NCBI GenBank assembly: GCA_019638615.1
Contig: JAHBTL010000031.1
Location: 22,252 to 86,251, forward strand
DNA: 64,000 bases
From: Chitinophagaceae bacterium
Lineage (GTDB): Bacteria > Bacteroidota > Bacteroidia > Chitinophagales > Chitinophagaceae
Direction: 5' to 3'
Shown here: in pieces, positions 24,701 to 34,372 of the stretch
How positions within the stretch are numbered: the first letter of the stretch is position 1
Layout: the number at the start of each line of letters is the position of its first letter
Position numbers and translations under genes: made by a program
Notes under the pieces: model-generated
The model's database searches: none
What the model was told of the DNA's origin: nothing
Seen by the model: the letters and a program-made list of their open reading frames with translations, nothing else

Positions 24701-26440
24701 CCTGCTATCGGGCCTTATGTATTCGACACTACTTTCATAAAAGCACAGCTTGAAGCGGGGAAGAAGGTTGCAGGCCGGATCAATATCGATATCAATGACA
24801 CCGATGGAATAAATGATCTTGCCGGGAGTGTAGATGATGATATATTAAAAGACGAAGCAAATGATATCCGAGGCATTTTAAGAGATCAGAGTGCAATCCC
24901 GGAGAACTATGCATTGACTGAAGATGCGAAGCTGATCGAAAAACAACTCACCGATATACTCAGTACTATCGGCGCCGTAGATACGGTCCAGGCTATCATA
25001 CCTAATGAACCCTGGACACCTATCATCAGCAATATCGCACTTGATTATACCGCGACTGCCACAGTGAGCGATACGGACCTGATCCACCTTCATCCATATC
25101 CCGGTACCTACAAGCATGAAGAGATTGAGCTCAAACCTTCACTGTTTCCTGTCTTTTGCGATGAAGGAAATTTATTCATCGGACTGAAAGATCTTGTTCC
25201 CGGCAGCAACCTCAATATGCTTTTCCAGTTGGCAGAAGCTACTGCTAATTCTGAAGCAGACAGCCAGGATGTACTGTGGCATTATCTTACCAATAACAAC
25301 TGGAAACCTTTGCGTATAGGCTTCGAGCTGCTGAATGATGGAACAGGCGGACTTACTACTTCCGGCATCATAAAGTTTTCCATACCTGGTGATATCAGCA
25401 CAGGTAACAGCATTCTTCCCAAAGAATTCTTCTGGATCAAAGCTGCAACCGGTAAGAATAGCAAGGCTGTGAGTGAAACCATCAATATTTATGCGCAGGC
25501 TGTATCCGCCACGTTTACGAACACGGAACTGAATGATAAGAAGCGTTTGGCTGCACCGTTGCAGGCAGGAAGAATTACTAAGCTCCATACTGCCGATCCT
25601 CATATCAAAAAAGTCAACCAGTTTTATGAAACGTTCGGCGGGCAGGTGAATGAAGATGCAGGGCCTTATTATACGAGAGTGAGTGAGCTGTTGCGTCATA
25701 AGAGCCGCGCAATCCAGAAATGGGATTATGAGCGGCTGGTACTGGAAAAATTTCCGCTGCTATACAAGGCTAAATGTATTAATCATAGCTTTAAAACGAA
25801 TGCAGACGACTATATCAGTGATATTCCTTATGCGCCGGGCTATGTGCTGCTGGCCGTTATACCGGATCTCAATAAATTAAAAGCAGGAAATTCTTTTGAA
25901 CCGAAAGCTCCTGTAAGTGTGCTTCAGGATATAGAACTGTACTTTCGCTCGGTCACATCCCCGTTTGTGAGGCTAAGAGCTGTAAACCCAAGATATGAGA
26001 AGATTTTTTTTAGCCTGAAAGTTCAATTTGTAAAAGGAGTTGATAAGAAATTCTATGAGAAAAAATTAGAAGCTGATCTCAGGTATTTTATGGCGCCGTG
26101 GGCCATAGGGAAGTATGATAAGCTGAGTTTTGGACAAATACTCAACCGCTCCGATATTATCCGCTTCCTTGAATCTACAGAATATATTGATTATATCCTC
26201 AAGATGGAAATGAAGCATGAAGAAGTTACAGATCTGTGCCCGGAAAATGATGATGACGAGAAAAAAGATAAACTGGCCGTAAAAGAAAGTGAAAAGGTTT
26301 TGCCCCAAACGCCAAGGTCAATACTGGTGGCAGGGAAAATTTGTGTAAAAGCCGTTGATAGCTGCGACAAATGGTGTACCGCCCCGCCGGTAACAGGCAA
26401 ACAATGTAATCAGTCAATACCGATAACGACCCTCCTGTAG
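21737..26440 (+). CDS. Large baseplate J-like wedge protein (Pvc11-like)
   Basis: At 1567 residues this is far longer than typical gp6/gpJ proteins. The N-terminal part has a helical, conserved-looking region (LLQYIFRLSRNINYYE, DFFYKEVLNIRSAPA, LRNELQKYALPKGT). The C-terminal 230 residues are the baseplate J-like domain: KSRAIQKWDYERLVLEKFP, APGYVLLAVIPDL, SPFVRLRAVNPRYEKIFFSL and SFGQILNRSDIIRFLESTEY. The middle of about 900 residues has no known domain. It forms the wedge ring around the hub with the next protein. The extreme C-terminus has several cysteines (CVKAVDSCDKWC), another case of cysteine enrichment in this cluster. Confidence 0.85.
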   Translation: MFTCQYLKHPFQNDPGVSQRQRAIDELLSDNVRIDGRSTAELLQYIFRLSRNINYYETDMSVSDWQPLFRNSLPFLIAEICTYDTKTLRDKFRLFGTMFSKQPGKPGLQLLLYYMYYHAIGKFNDWQLKLAGKQTGLEAAVRQLIGDTLRSPVRDFIAVVNTASRIYGVKRINIIALVENETWQFTTDDLRGEIAATNGAILDNCKNMQQLKKIMDAAFASFMNAIESLSLLAPGYMEASLEPEKEALQKSHAPHLALIFAFIKLFGRMQGELNKKTRRHLDFFYKEVLNIRSAPAQPDKAHIVFELQKILRNELQKYALPKGTLLKDGKDDNKQEILFSTDEEIVVNEAQIVEKKTLFLNQDSVPFETRPGLMESHTYVGGVYMAPKADMADGVKEDFSDGQPVNWYTLGNKDSKFIAPGKKDPIPYPGARLGFILASPVLYLAEGTRTIDIKVVCKLDTTTCGTQPPYPPENLMEGINKILSDSYILINEDIIDAAVKKGLSENSAKKIREYKDVESNAGLPRYCHWIDFLTKNSTVKNEVEILPELFYERHALSILFSGEKEWIKPSSIDTLKLDNMVTIGDKGFDLLIKMTLKADRPGVVFFNKETLKEDFNTTLPLVKIELDPAIKLEYEFKDVDGTCCLERRSAITNVVSMYHFFRAARVQNTTEIRVDVCGVKNLVVQNDENVMDVNAPIYPFGTRPDVADFDVVNPSKAYCFTRALVEDVVSNGISKRGENALKAEAQKKARKTKKQFDDFLKAYVRIENEKEKPEDVKDRAIIQERFKLKNYCPRNLRGPNFYLGSKEIFFKAWETICIKLNWKDKPESFNDHYLAYVKREDYFTCDDPTDATRQVFGLNECEFEVNFALLEEGNWKKEKDDDYADPNPVTGDNNRKLFTKDNCKHCDDGSYEYSFKVENDNFDSTPVFVDFPVEFNQYTVHSRHGFLKLNLQNQDFLHKNYAFVLARQMMAFGKLPSKQQQEGAVYYDPAIGPYVFDTTFIKAQLEAGKKVAGRINIDINDTDGINDLAGSVDDDILKDEANDIRGILRDQSAIPENYALTEDAKLIEKQLTDILSTIGAVDTVQAIIPNEPWTPIISNIALDYTATATVSDTDLIHLHPYPGTYKHEEIELKPSLFPVFCDEGNLFIGLKDLVPGSNLNMLFQLAEATANSEADSQDVLWHYLTNNNWKPLRIGFELLNDGTGGLTTSGIIKFSIPGDISTGNSILPKEFFWIKAATGKNSKAVSETINIYAQAVSATFTNTELNDKKRLAAPLQAGRITKLHTADPHIKKVNQFYETFGGQVNEDAGPYYTRVSELLRHKSRAIQKWDYERLVLEKFPLLYKAKCINHSFKTNADDYISDIPYAPGYVLLAVIPDLNKLKAGNSFEPKAPVSVLQDIELYFRSVTSPFVRLRAVNPRYEKIFFSLKVQFVKGVDKKFYEKKLEADLRYFMAPWAIGKYDKLSFGQILNRSDIIRFLESTEYIDYILKMEMKHEEVTDLCPENDDDEKKDKLAVKESEKVLPQTPRSILVAGKICVKAVDSCDKWCTAPPVTGKQCNQSIPITTLL

Positions 26441-26468
26441 CCGTTATCTATTCAATAATGATCATGCG

Positions 26469-29400
26469 ATGGCAGAACAATCAACCGATAACAAAGTAAT
26501 AAGGAAGAAAGACGATACTTTCCCCGAGTGGCTCAACTTTGATCAGCTTCGCAGTGAGGGGATAGATCATATTGGCCGGCTTTCAGGGAATATCTGGACC
26601 GATCATAACGTGCACGACCCTGGTATTACTATCCTGGAAATGCTGTGCTATGCATTGCTCGACCTGGGTTACCGCACTACTTTACCCGATAATGACCTGT
26701 TTGCAAATGATCCTGCAAAAACGGACGGTACAGCCGATTTTTTTTCACCCTCTTCTATATTAGCCAATAACCCGCTCACTATTCTTGATTACAGGAGATT
26801 GCTGATAGATATTCCCGGTATCAGGAATGCATGGATAGAAGTGAATGACTGGCTGATCGATACAAATATAATTGCGACAGATGATTATTCTGTTTCAAAA
26901 CAGGTAGATCCCGGCCGTTTGCCGTGTAATAATATGCTGGCAACGGCAAAGAATGCTGATGGTTCAAGCAGCTATGGTTTCCTGAATGGCCTCTATCATG
27001 TATATGTAGATCTTGAAAAAAATGTAGAAACTGATTTTAATACTCCGCAGGGAACAGAAGAGTTGAAAAGAATTAAAAAGGATGTCAGCCGTGCACTGCA
27101 ATCGCACCGCAATCTCTGCGAGGATTTTATAGACCTAATGATCTTGTGCAAACAGGAAATTGCTGTATCGGCAAACATAGAGCTTGAACCGAACGCTAAC
27201 CCTGAGAAAGTATACCTGCAGATCATGCGTGACCTGCGGAATTTCTTTTCCCCGGCTCCTCGTTTTTATACACTCCAGGCTTTGCTGGATAAAGGAAAGA
27301 ATATTGAAGATATATATGCCGGCCGCCCCTATGATGTGAAACAAAGCCATGGTTTTGTAGATACAGATGAATTTGAAAACATTGTACTTAAAAAAGAGAT
27401 ACACCTGTCGGATGTATATCATGTCATTTTTGATGTGCCCGGTGTATCAGCCGTATGCGATATAAGAATAATGAATGTAGCGCTTAGCCCTTGTAGTGAT
27501 AAAAATGGCTATAAAGACTGGCTATTCAGGCTGCATAAAAATCATGTGGCTGAATTCAAAGCCGGTAACTCACAGTTGAAATTTGTGCAAAATGGTGTCA
27601 ATGTAACTGTTGCAAAACCATCACTTCCGTTGAGCTTACCCGGTAGAGCTTTGTATAATTCTCCTTCGCCATATCTCGATGCGGCAATACCCAAAGGCAT
27701 CTATCGTGCAGACCTCGATGAATATTATTCAATACAAAATGAATTTCCCGGTGTATATAAGATAGGGGCAGGACAGTTACTGGATAGTATGCCTGATATA
27801 AGAAAATCGCAGGCTTACCAGCTCAAAGGATATCTTTTGTTCTTTGACCAGTTACTGGCTGATTATTTATCTCAATTAAAAAATGCCAGGGCGCTTTTGT
27901 CTTTATCTCAACCCATTGATATAAAGGATGACCGTACTTATTTTGCCAATACCCTCAATACGGTTTCGGATATAGATAAACTGACAAGATTTAATAGCTC
28001 CGGCCAGTTATTGAAGCAGGGGAAATTGCTGGCATTTCCCGTCGCACGCGAAAAGCTGGAGCAATTGATAAAAAAGCAAAAGATCACCGAGGATGATATA
28101 AGAAAGGCATCCGTACCTTATATGTTCACATCAGGTGCAGCATCTTCTATAGCGATCAGCCAGTTAGCGGAGGATCTTTCGGAGGGCAATTATACACCAC
28201 AACTGATCAAAACCTTCAACGGCTGTTATTTCTTTTATTTCATTACTTCTTCTGATAAGATTGCTTTATTCGGAAGCGGTCACTATACGAGTGAAAAGCA
28301 AGCGAGGCGAGATGCTGACCTCGTTTTGGTTTCATCAGGATTCCAGCAGAATTACCGTTCTTATATTAATGCTGCAGACCAGTTACATTCCTTCGAACTC
28401 GACCTGGATGTTTACGATCATTCAAAGATCCTGCAAATGATCAGCGAGGATGAAAATAGATATGCCAAACGGAAGCAACAGTTCCTCGATCATCTGCTGG
28501 CAAGGTTTGCAGAACGATTTACTGACTATGCGATGTTGTCATATGGGTTAGCGGATAATGATAAACTGGTACAACAGGATATCATCGCTAAGCAAAACTT
28601 TCTTGGTGCTTACCCCGAGCTCAGCAGCAACAGGGGAAAAGCATACGATTATAAGCTGGATGGCTGGAATACCCCGAATATATCAGGGATGGAGAAAAGA
28701 TTTGGCGCATTGGCAGGTATTGAAAAATGGGAGCGCACCAACCATTGCCACTTTGATGTGTTGCCGTATGAACGACAGGTGTATGTACATATCTCTACCA
28801 CTTCAGGAGATAAGGAATATGATATACTAAAAGGGATTGACAGGTTTGATGAGTCAGATGGTGCGGATGCTTATCTCTCGCTGGTAAAAGCACTTGGCGA
28901 CCGTAATAACTATGATAAAAGAAAATCAGTCTATGCCGGTAAGGAAGAAATTTTTGTGAGAGATGGTTTGCATCGGTATGAACATCCCTGGCAGTTCGAT
29001 TCTTCCGAAATCGATGCGGAGATCGATAAGCTGCATCGATTGTTTTCGCAACAACCTCTGCCTGAGCACTCATCCATGTATGATCAGCAATTGTCAGTAA
29101 GGAATGCAGAGGGAAAGGAAGTGCTGATAAGGAAAGATGTGATCAAATACCCGTCCAAAGAGATGCCGGTAAAAGAAGGAATCATCAAAGAGATCAATGA
29201 AAAGAAGAAATGGAATCATACTGGGCTCCCTTCGCTTGACCCGGATTATCGTATGATCAATAGCCCGGAAAAGCCATCGACCCTTATCAATGTAAATGCT
29301 TTTGCGATAGAAGGACAGAAGAACGACCTGAAAGGGAAACAATATACTTATGAATTCGTGGTGGATCCTAAAGAGGAGAAGCTATTCCTGTTCCATTCAG

Positions 29401-32400
29401 TAAATGACTTTGAGAATAAAGAGCTGGCTGAAGAACAGGGCCGCTTGTTCCTGTTTGAACTGCTGAATGAAAAAAGCTACGATTGTATTAAGAAAGCGGA
29501 AAGGCAATATTGTATTACTGTTGCCAAAGATGGTAAGGTGCAGGCCGTAGATAGCATCGAATATGAGAACGGGGCTGCAGCATATGAAGGTGCTAAAAGG
29601 ATCATGGAGTATGTGAACCGGCAGGTATATGATCTGGTGATGGTTGCTACGGAGTCTGCCTGGAAATTCAATTATCCATTGAGCTATCCCGGGAAAAAGG
29701 AATTTATTTTCACCAGTAAAAAAGACTATCCGGTAAAAGGTGCAGCTACGAAAGAAGCAAAGAGTCTGGTCTCGGCTGTCAAAGGCTATGCGATCACGAA
29801 AAGCCAAAAGAATGAGCTGGAGATAAAAGATGCGGATAATACGGTTATCGCGTTTTGTTCTGTAGCCGGCGAAAAGAATGAGATCGCAACCGATCTTTTA
29901 CTGGCGCAGCAGCTGTTCGAATTGAAAAACCAGGTGAATAGTTTTATTCAACAGCCGGCAAAGTACCAGGAAAAATACATTGTATCAGGCGAAGTAAGCA
30001 CCAAAGAAGCGTGGATATACCGGTTATATCGAAAAAATCATTATGAAGCCAGGTATTTGAAAGGCGCTGAGAGTGATAAAGAGCAGCAAAAAAAACTGAT
30101 CAAAGAAATATTTAAAAAATATCCCGATGAGTATACCATACTCGAGTTATGTTATGGCGGTGATATCATCCGGGAAAGAAAGCACGGTAAATGCAATGCA
30201 ACATTCTATCATTATGAGATCAAATGCCGTAACCGGTTTTATACTAAACAACCGGTCCAGTTGAAAGAGTTGGTACTTTTTGAAAGCGTGCAGGGATATG
30301 AATCCGTTGACGAAGCAAAAAAAGCTTTCGAAGAAAATTATATGTCGATCTTATCCCTGGGAATAAAAGAAGCAAGCTATGGCACAGATATAAACTTCAA
30401 AGAAATTTTCACAGAAGGCACTGGGAATACCGATGATACGCCGGCTATCGTATTCATTCCTAAAGAAACGATGGAGGAGTATGGTAATCATGACGACAAT
30501 GTGAAGAGGAATTTAGTCGTTCATGCAAGATCGTTTCCCGTAAGGGCGATCAAAAAAAGTTCGCCTGAATTTACATCTCTGTTCAGTTGTAAAATATCCA
30601 AAACAGAAACACCGGTGCTGCCGGTAAAGTGCGGGGAGGCAAAGCCTGAGAAGGATGTTTTCTATTTTATTCTTTCTGAGAAACCGGATGCGGGCATACC
30701 CGGAAGTATAGAAGATGCCTGGGCCAGCGAAAACTATTATGACACAATGGCTGAGGCATTGGAAGCATTTAACTTTTTTATACTGCTGCTTCGGTACAAA
30801 GGCAATTATCATATCAGCCGGGATTGTGATTGCAGATGGCAATTGTATATCCACGAAATACTGGCGGTAAGTGAAAGGAAGTTCGCTACGGAGCAACTCG
30901 CATGGGGAGTGGAGGGGGTAGAGAAATTTATTTCAGTAGCCCAGGCTGATCATTCTTTCCATGCTTACTTCGATAAAGACTTTTGCCGGTATACTTTTTA
31001 TACAACCTGTGCAGATAGCGGGCTTGTTCATCCCTGCACGTATGAAACACCGGAGAAGCGTGACCAAAAATTGCAGCAATTATATGATGCTGCAAAAAAC
31101 GATAGTTTTTTAAACCCTGACTGGAAATGGGAATCCTTAAGCAAAGAGTTGCAGGATATCCTGCATAAACTAACCAGAGAGAAAGGCCCGTTATCACCAG
31201 ACCAGGTACTCGATATCTTCGATACGATCCGTAATGGAGACCTGGATGCTGAACTGTCAAAGCTTGCTGATGAAGAAAGAAAGAAGCTTGCTGTTTTTGC
31301 AACACAATATCCTTTATCGAGGCATATATGCGGGGGTGATAAAACGCCTTGTTATAATATATGGCTGAGGCTGGCGGAGGATACAAATGGTAAGGAAGAT
31401 GATTGCGGTAATGAAACAGCATCAGCTATATGTGGTTGTACTATAGCCTGGGAAACTCATTTTTGTTATAAAACAGCCGATGAAGCGGAGCTTGAATTAA
31501 AAAGACTACCATCAATATTAAAAGATAGTAGTATTTACAGGGGCTCATTTGATTGCCCTTGTGGTGAATACGGCATCAGGGTAGTTTGGCCCTGTGAAGA
31601 ATTTTCACCTAAACGAAAAGCTGCAAAGAAGGATATTCCTGTCTATTGTAATGAAGCGATAGCTTTCAACCCGCAATATTATCCTATGCCACGCATGGCT
31701 TGTGAAGCTATAGATCGTGCCAGGAAGCTGATCAATGACGAAGGCATTCATTTGATAGAGCATATACTATTAAGACCTCTTAACGATAAAGAGTGTGATG
31801 ATCTGGTCCCGTCTTGTCCGGGGACGCAATGTGATTTCGACTGGCCGGTAAATGAGGAAGATCATTGTAAAGAGGATAATAGCAGATCCAATATCCGCTT
31901 CCTGCCGGGCGAGGATCCATATTCCTTCATTGCCACCGTTGTGCTTCCTGCATGGCCGTTACGGTTCCGTAAAAAAGAAAACCGGGAGTTACTGGAAAAT
32001 ATACTACAACGTGAAGTACCGGCACATATCATGATACGGGTGCTCTGGCTTCGTCCCGCCGATCTGTGTGAATTCGAATTATTATTTAAGCATTGGATCA
32101 TAGAAAAGTCAGGAAGAGATACCTGTTCTGAAAAATATTCAAAAAAAGAATTTATCGGGTTTCTCTTCCGGAAACAATTCAACTGCCTGCCGGATACATT
32201 CCCCTGTGATTCGTGTGAGCCGGTGAAACAGGAAGAACATCACAGTGAATCTAACTGGCTGAGTCTTGTCAACAGGCTGTATTGCTGGAGTGATATTCGA
32301 TGCAGCAGTAGTCAGGCGGAGTCAAAGTTTGTGAACGACCGCTTCAAAACCTATAAAATAAACCTGGAAACATATACGAAAGGAGTAAAAAATACAGCAC

Positions 32401-32747
32401 TCACTGAAAGGGCAGGAACCTTCCTGAAGGCGCCCAAACATACACCAGAGCAGTACAGGCAACTGGTGGCTGCTTTGCTCGATGCAAAGGAAAAAGGAAT
32501 AATTACTATTCAGCAGACCAATGATATCGCAGTGGCAGTTACAGCGTATTACCTTGATAACATAAGCTTCAGGACAAAAGACTGGACGATGCTGGATCAT
32601 TCCACCGACACATTCAAAACCATGGATGAGAAAGGAATAGACATGCAGCGAATATTCAAAGAATGGAACCAGCAGGATGTGCAGCTGCAGCAACCGGACG
32701 CAGATGTATATAAAGTTTATCGTATGCTCACTGCTCATAAAAAATAG
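26469..32747 (+). CDS. Giant baseplate wedge protein (Pvc12-like) with tandem beta-beta-alpha units
   Basis: This 2092-residue protein has the eCIS wedge signature near residue 45 (IWTDHNVHDPGITILEMLCY) and a conserved C-terminal segment (DEGIHLIEHILLRPL near 1760). Between them about ten short units recur from residue 585 to 1680. Each has two beta strands, often a hydrophobic/aromatic pair such as YFFYFITSSD, YTYEFVVDP, RQYCITVAKDG, WIYRLYRKNHY, FYHYEIKC, FYFILSEKP, CRWQLYIHE and YNIWLRLAED, then a helix with an EA/DEA motif such as SVDEAKKAFEE, MAEALEAF and TADEAELELKRL. The pattern resembles YegP/DUF1508-type repeats. They may form an outer cage or receptor-binding surface on the baseplate. 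Cysteines are frequent after residue 1400. Confidence 0.85.
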   Translation: MAEQSTDNKVIRKKDDTFPEWLNFDQLRSEGIDHIGRLSGNIWTDHNVHDPGITILEMLCYALLDLGYRTTLPDNDLFANDPAKTDGTADFFSPSSILANNPLTILDYRRLLIDIPGIRNAWIEVNDWLIDTNIIATDDYSVSKQVDPGRLPCNNMLATAKNADGSSSYGFLNGLYHVYVDLEKNVETDFNTPQGTEELKRIKKDVSRALQSHRNLCEDFIDLMILCKQEIAVSANIELEPNANPEKVYLQIMRDLRNFFSPAPRFYTLQALLDKGKNIEDIYAGRPYDVKQSHGFVDTDEFENIVLKKEIHLSDVYHVIFDVPGVSAVCDIRIMNVALSPCSDKNGYKDWLFRLHKNHVAEFKAGNSQLKFVQNGVNVTVAKPSLPLSLPGRALYNSPSPYLDAAIPKGIYRADLDEYYSIQNEFPGVYKIGAGQLLDSMPDIRKSQAYQLKGYLLFFDQLLADYLSQLKNARALLSLSQPIDIKDDRTYFANTLNTVSDIDKLTRFNSSGQLLKQGKLLAFPVAREKLEQLIKKQKITEDDIRKASVPYMFTSGAASSIAISQLAEDLSEGNYTPQLIKTFNGCYFFYFITSSDKIALFGSGHYTSEKQARRDADLVLVSSGFQQNYRSYINAADQLHSFELDLDVYDHSKILQMISEDENRYAKRKQQFLDHLLARFAERFTDYAMLSYGLADNDKLVQQDIIAKQNFLGAYPELSSNRGKAYDYKLDGWNTPNISGMEKRFGALAGIEKWERTNHCHFDVLPYERQVYVHISTTSGDKEYDILKGIDRFDESDGADAYLSLVKALGDRNNYDKRKSVYAGKEEIFVRDGLHRYEHPWQFDSSEIDAEIDKLHRLFSQQPLPEHSSMYDQQLSVRNAEGKEVLIRKDVIKYPSKEMPVKEGIIKEINEKKKWNHTGLPSLDPDYRMINSPEKPSTLINVNAFAIEGQKNDLKGKQYTYEFVVDPKEEKLFLFHSVNDFENKELAEEQGRLFLFELLNEKSYDCIKKAERQYCITVAKDGKVQAVDSIEYENGAAAYEGAKRIMEYVNRQVYDLVMVATESAWKFNYPLSYPGKKEFIFTSKKDYPVKGAATKEAKSLVSAVKGYAITKSQKNELEIKDADNTVIAFCSVAGEKNEIATDLLLAQQLFELKNQVNSFIQQPAKYQEKYIVSGEVSTKEAWIYRLYRKNHYEARYLKGAESDKEQQKKLIKEIFKKYPDEYTILELCYGGDIIRERKHGKCNATFYHYEIKCRNRFYTKQPVQLKELVLFESVQGYESVDEAKKAFEENYMSILSLGIKEASYGTDINFKEIFTEGTGNTDDTPAIVFIPKETMEEYGNHDDNVKRNLVVHARSFPVRAIKKSSPEFTSLFSCKISKTETPVLPVKCGEAKPEKDVFYFILSEKPDAGIPGSIEDAWASENYYDTMAEALEAFNFFILLLRYKGNYHISRDCDCRWQLYIHEILAVSERKFATEQLAWGVEGVEKFISVAQADHSFHAYFDKDFCRYTFYTTCADSGLVHPCTYETPEKRDQKLQQLYDAAKNDSFLNPDWKWESLSKELQDILHKLTREKGPLSPDQVLDIFDTIRNGDLDAELSKLADEERKKLAVFATQYPLSRHICGGDKTPCYNIWLRLAEDTNGKEDDCGNETASAICGCTIAWETHFCYKTADEAELELKRLPSILKDSSIYRGSFDCPCGEYGIRVVWPCEEFSPKRKAAKKDIPVYCNEAIAFNPQYYPMPRMACEAIDRARKLINDEGIHLIEHILLRPLNDKECDDLVPSCPGTQCDFDWPVNEEDHCKEDNSRSNIRFLPGEDPYSFIATVVLPAWPLRFRKKENRELLENILQREVPAHIMIRVLWLRPADLCEFELLFKHWIIEKSGRDTCSEKYSKKEFIGFLFRKQFNCLPDTFPCDSCEPVKQEEHHSESNWLSLVNRLYCWSDIRCSSSQAESKFVNDRFKTYKINLETYTKGVKNTALTERAGTFLKAPKHTPEQYRQLVAALLDAKEKGIITIQQTNDIAVAVTAYYLDNISFRTKDWTMLDHSTDTFKTMDEKGIDMQRIFKEWNQQDVQLQQPDADVYKVYRMLTAHKK

Positions 32748-34325
32748 ATGATGGTACACCTCATAAAAAAACAGTCTATCTATCTTAGCATACCGCTGCA
32801 GGTAAATGCTTTTTCATTGCAGCATGAGGTGAGCCGTTCTTATCGGAATGTGATAGTGCCGCAATTGGAAAAGCTGTTCGACAGGATAGCAGGTACTGAC
32901 GAGATCATCGAGATTGACAAACTGGAAATAGATGCTGGCATTTTTACAATCGATCAGATAGAACATAACCAATGGGCAGATGAGATCAGTGAACAGATAT
33001 CGCGGCGGCTGGAAGAAATGATTCGTTCAAACTCAGAAAGTACCGGTATTTCTTTTACGGGTTTGGGTATGTCGGGTTTCAGGCAATGGATGTATTATAT
33101 GCAAAAAGGTTACCTGCCTTGGAACAACAAAATACGGGGCGAAGAATGGCACAGGCAGGTATTTGAAACATTGGCTGCAGATTATAACAGCGTTACTGAA
33201 TTGCGCAAACTGGTACTGGCAAATGCATACGTGCGTGAAAGGATTGTTTACCAGCATGATGAGTTATTTATAGAAAAACTGATTACGATACTGACAGCAA
33301 GAACCCAGAAGGGGCTTAAAGAAATAGTTGATGAAATGACAGAGCTGTTTTTCCTTGCCCGGAGGAAAGAAACTCTTTTTCAACATGCACCATATCGCGA
33401 GATAAGACAATCAATATATCGTGCTGTTCTTGTTCTGTCCTCTGTTAATAAAAAGCCCGGACCTGCTGAATTTGCGGAAATTATATGCTCATTATGGGTC
33501 AGAAATGCTGGTACTGTATCAAAGCTGGCCGGTCTTCCTGTAATAAGAAATAATACAGTATGGAAGCTGGTTGAAAAACTTACTGATAAAAGAAATCAGG
33601 CCCAGCTACTTCAAAAAGATCAAGCAGCCATTCCCGGTAAAAGGATATTACCTGGTACAAATGACAATAACGAAGACCGGGAGCAGATGGCTGGTTCTCA
33701 AAAAGCAGTTAATGATAACAAGGCAGCAACTCCTGTTCCGGATGATATAATTATGACTGAAACATTTATCACCGGGCGGGTAGTAAAAAAGCAGGAGCAG
33801 CCGGTGAGCCATGAAGTTTCGAAAGACATATTCGTGTCAAATGCAGGAATGGTAATGCTTCATTGCTTTTTGTATCCTTTATTCAATTATCTCGGACTAA
33901 TTAAGAATAATGAGTTTACGGATGATAACAGCAGGCTGAAAGCATTACAGCTTTTATATTACCTGGCTACCGGCAGAGATAAAGCTCCGGAATATGACTT
34001 ATTAATTCCTAAAATACTTTGTGGTTACGCGATTGATATGCCCGTTCCTTCGGGGGTTGAGTTGACGGAAGATGAAAAAAAAGAGACGGATGGTTTATTA
34101 TCAGAGGTCATTGCCCAATGGAAAAAACCCATATCCATTGCCGGTTTGCGTGAAGGGTTCCTGCAACGCGGCGGTAAGTTATTTGTAAGAAATGAAAGGT
34201 TAAACCTGGTAGTTGAAACGAATACGATAGATGTATTGCTTACTACCTTGCCGTGGGGGATGGGAGTGATCAAATTGCCATGGATGCCCAAACCGCTGAT
34301 GGTGGATTGGGGTGGGGAAAGATAA
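32748..34325 (+). CDS. Contractile injection system tape-measure-type protein (CIS_TMP)
   Basis: The start ATG follows the previous stop codon directly, and a second ATG lies at 32751. The 525-residue protein shows the N-terminal pattern of the CIS tape measure family: SIYLSIPLQVNAFSLQHEVS, VIVPQLEKLFDR and IEIDKLEIDAG, with FRQWMYYMQKGYLPWNN further on and a C-terminal helical domain (VSNAGMVMLHCFLYPLFNYL, DNSRLKALQLLYYLATG, GGKLFVRNERLNLVVETNTI). In AFP the protein at this place (Afp14) sets tube length, although the function of this shorter family is less well shown. It precedes the cargo gene by 47 bases. Confidence 0.8.
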   Translation: MMVHLIKKQSIYLSIPLQVNAFSLQHEVSRSYRNVIVPQLEKLFDRIAGTDEIIEIDKLEIDAGIFTIDQIEHNQWADEISEQISRRLEEMIRSNSESTGISFTGLGMSGFRQWMYYMQKGYLPWNNKIRGEEWHRQVFETLAADYNSVTELRKLVLANAYVRERIVYQHDELFIEKLITILTARTQKGLKEIVDEMTELFFLARRKETLFQHAPYREIRQSIYRAVLVLSSVNKKPGPAEFAEIICSLWVRNAGTVSKLAGLPVIRNNTVWKLVEKLTDKRNQAQLLQKDQAAIPGKRILPGTNDNNEDREQMAGSQKAVNDNKAATPVPDDIIMTETFITGRVVKKQEQPVSHEVSKDIFVSNAGMVMLHCFLYPLFNYLGLIKNNEFTDDNSRLKALQLLYYLATGRDKAPEYDLLIPKILCGYAIDMPVPSGVELTEDEKKETDGLLSEVIAQWKKPISIAGLREGFLQRGGKLFVRNERLNLVVETNTIDVLLTTLPWGMGVIKLPWMPKPLMVDWGGER

Positions 34326-34372
34326 TGAACGTAAGGTATAACGAACAAGGATGAGGTTGAATAGTATCTTAA

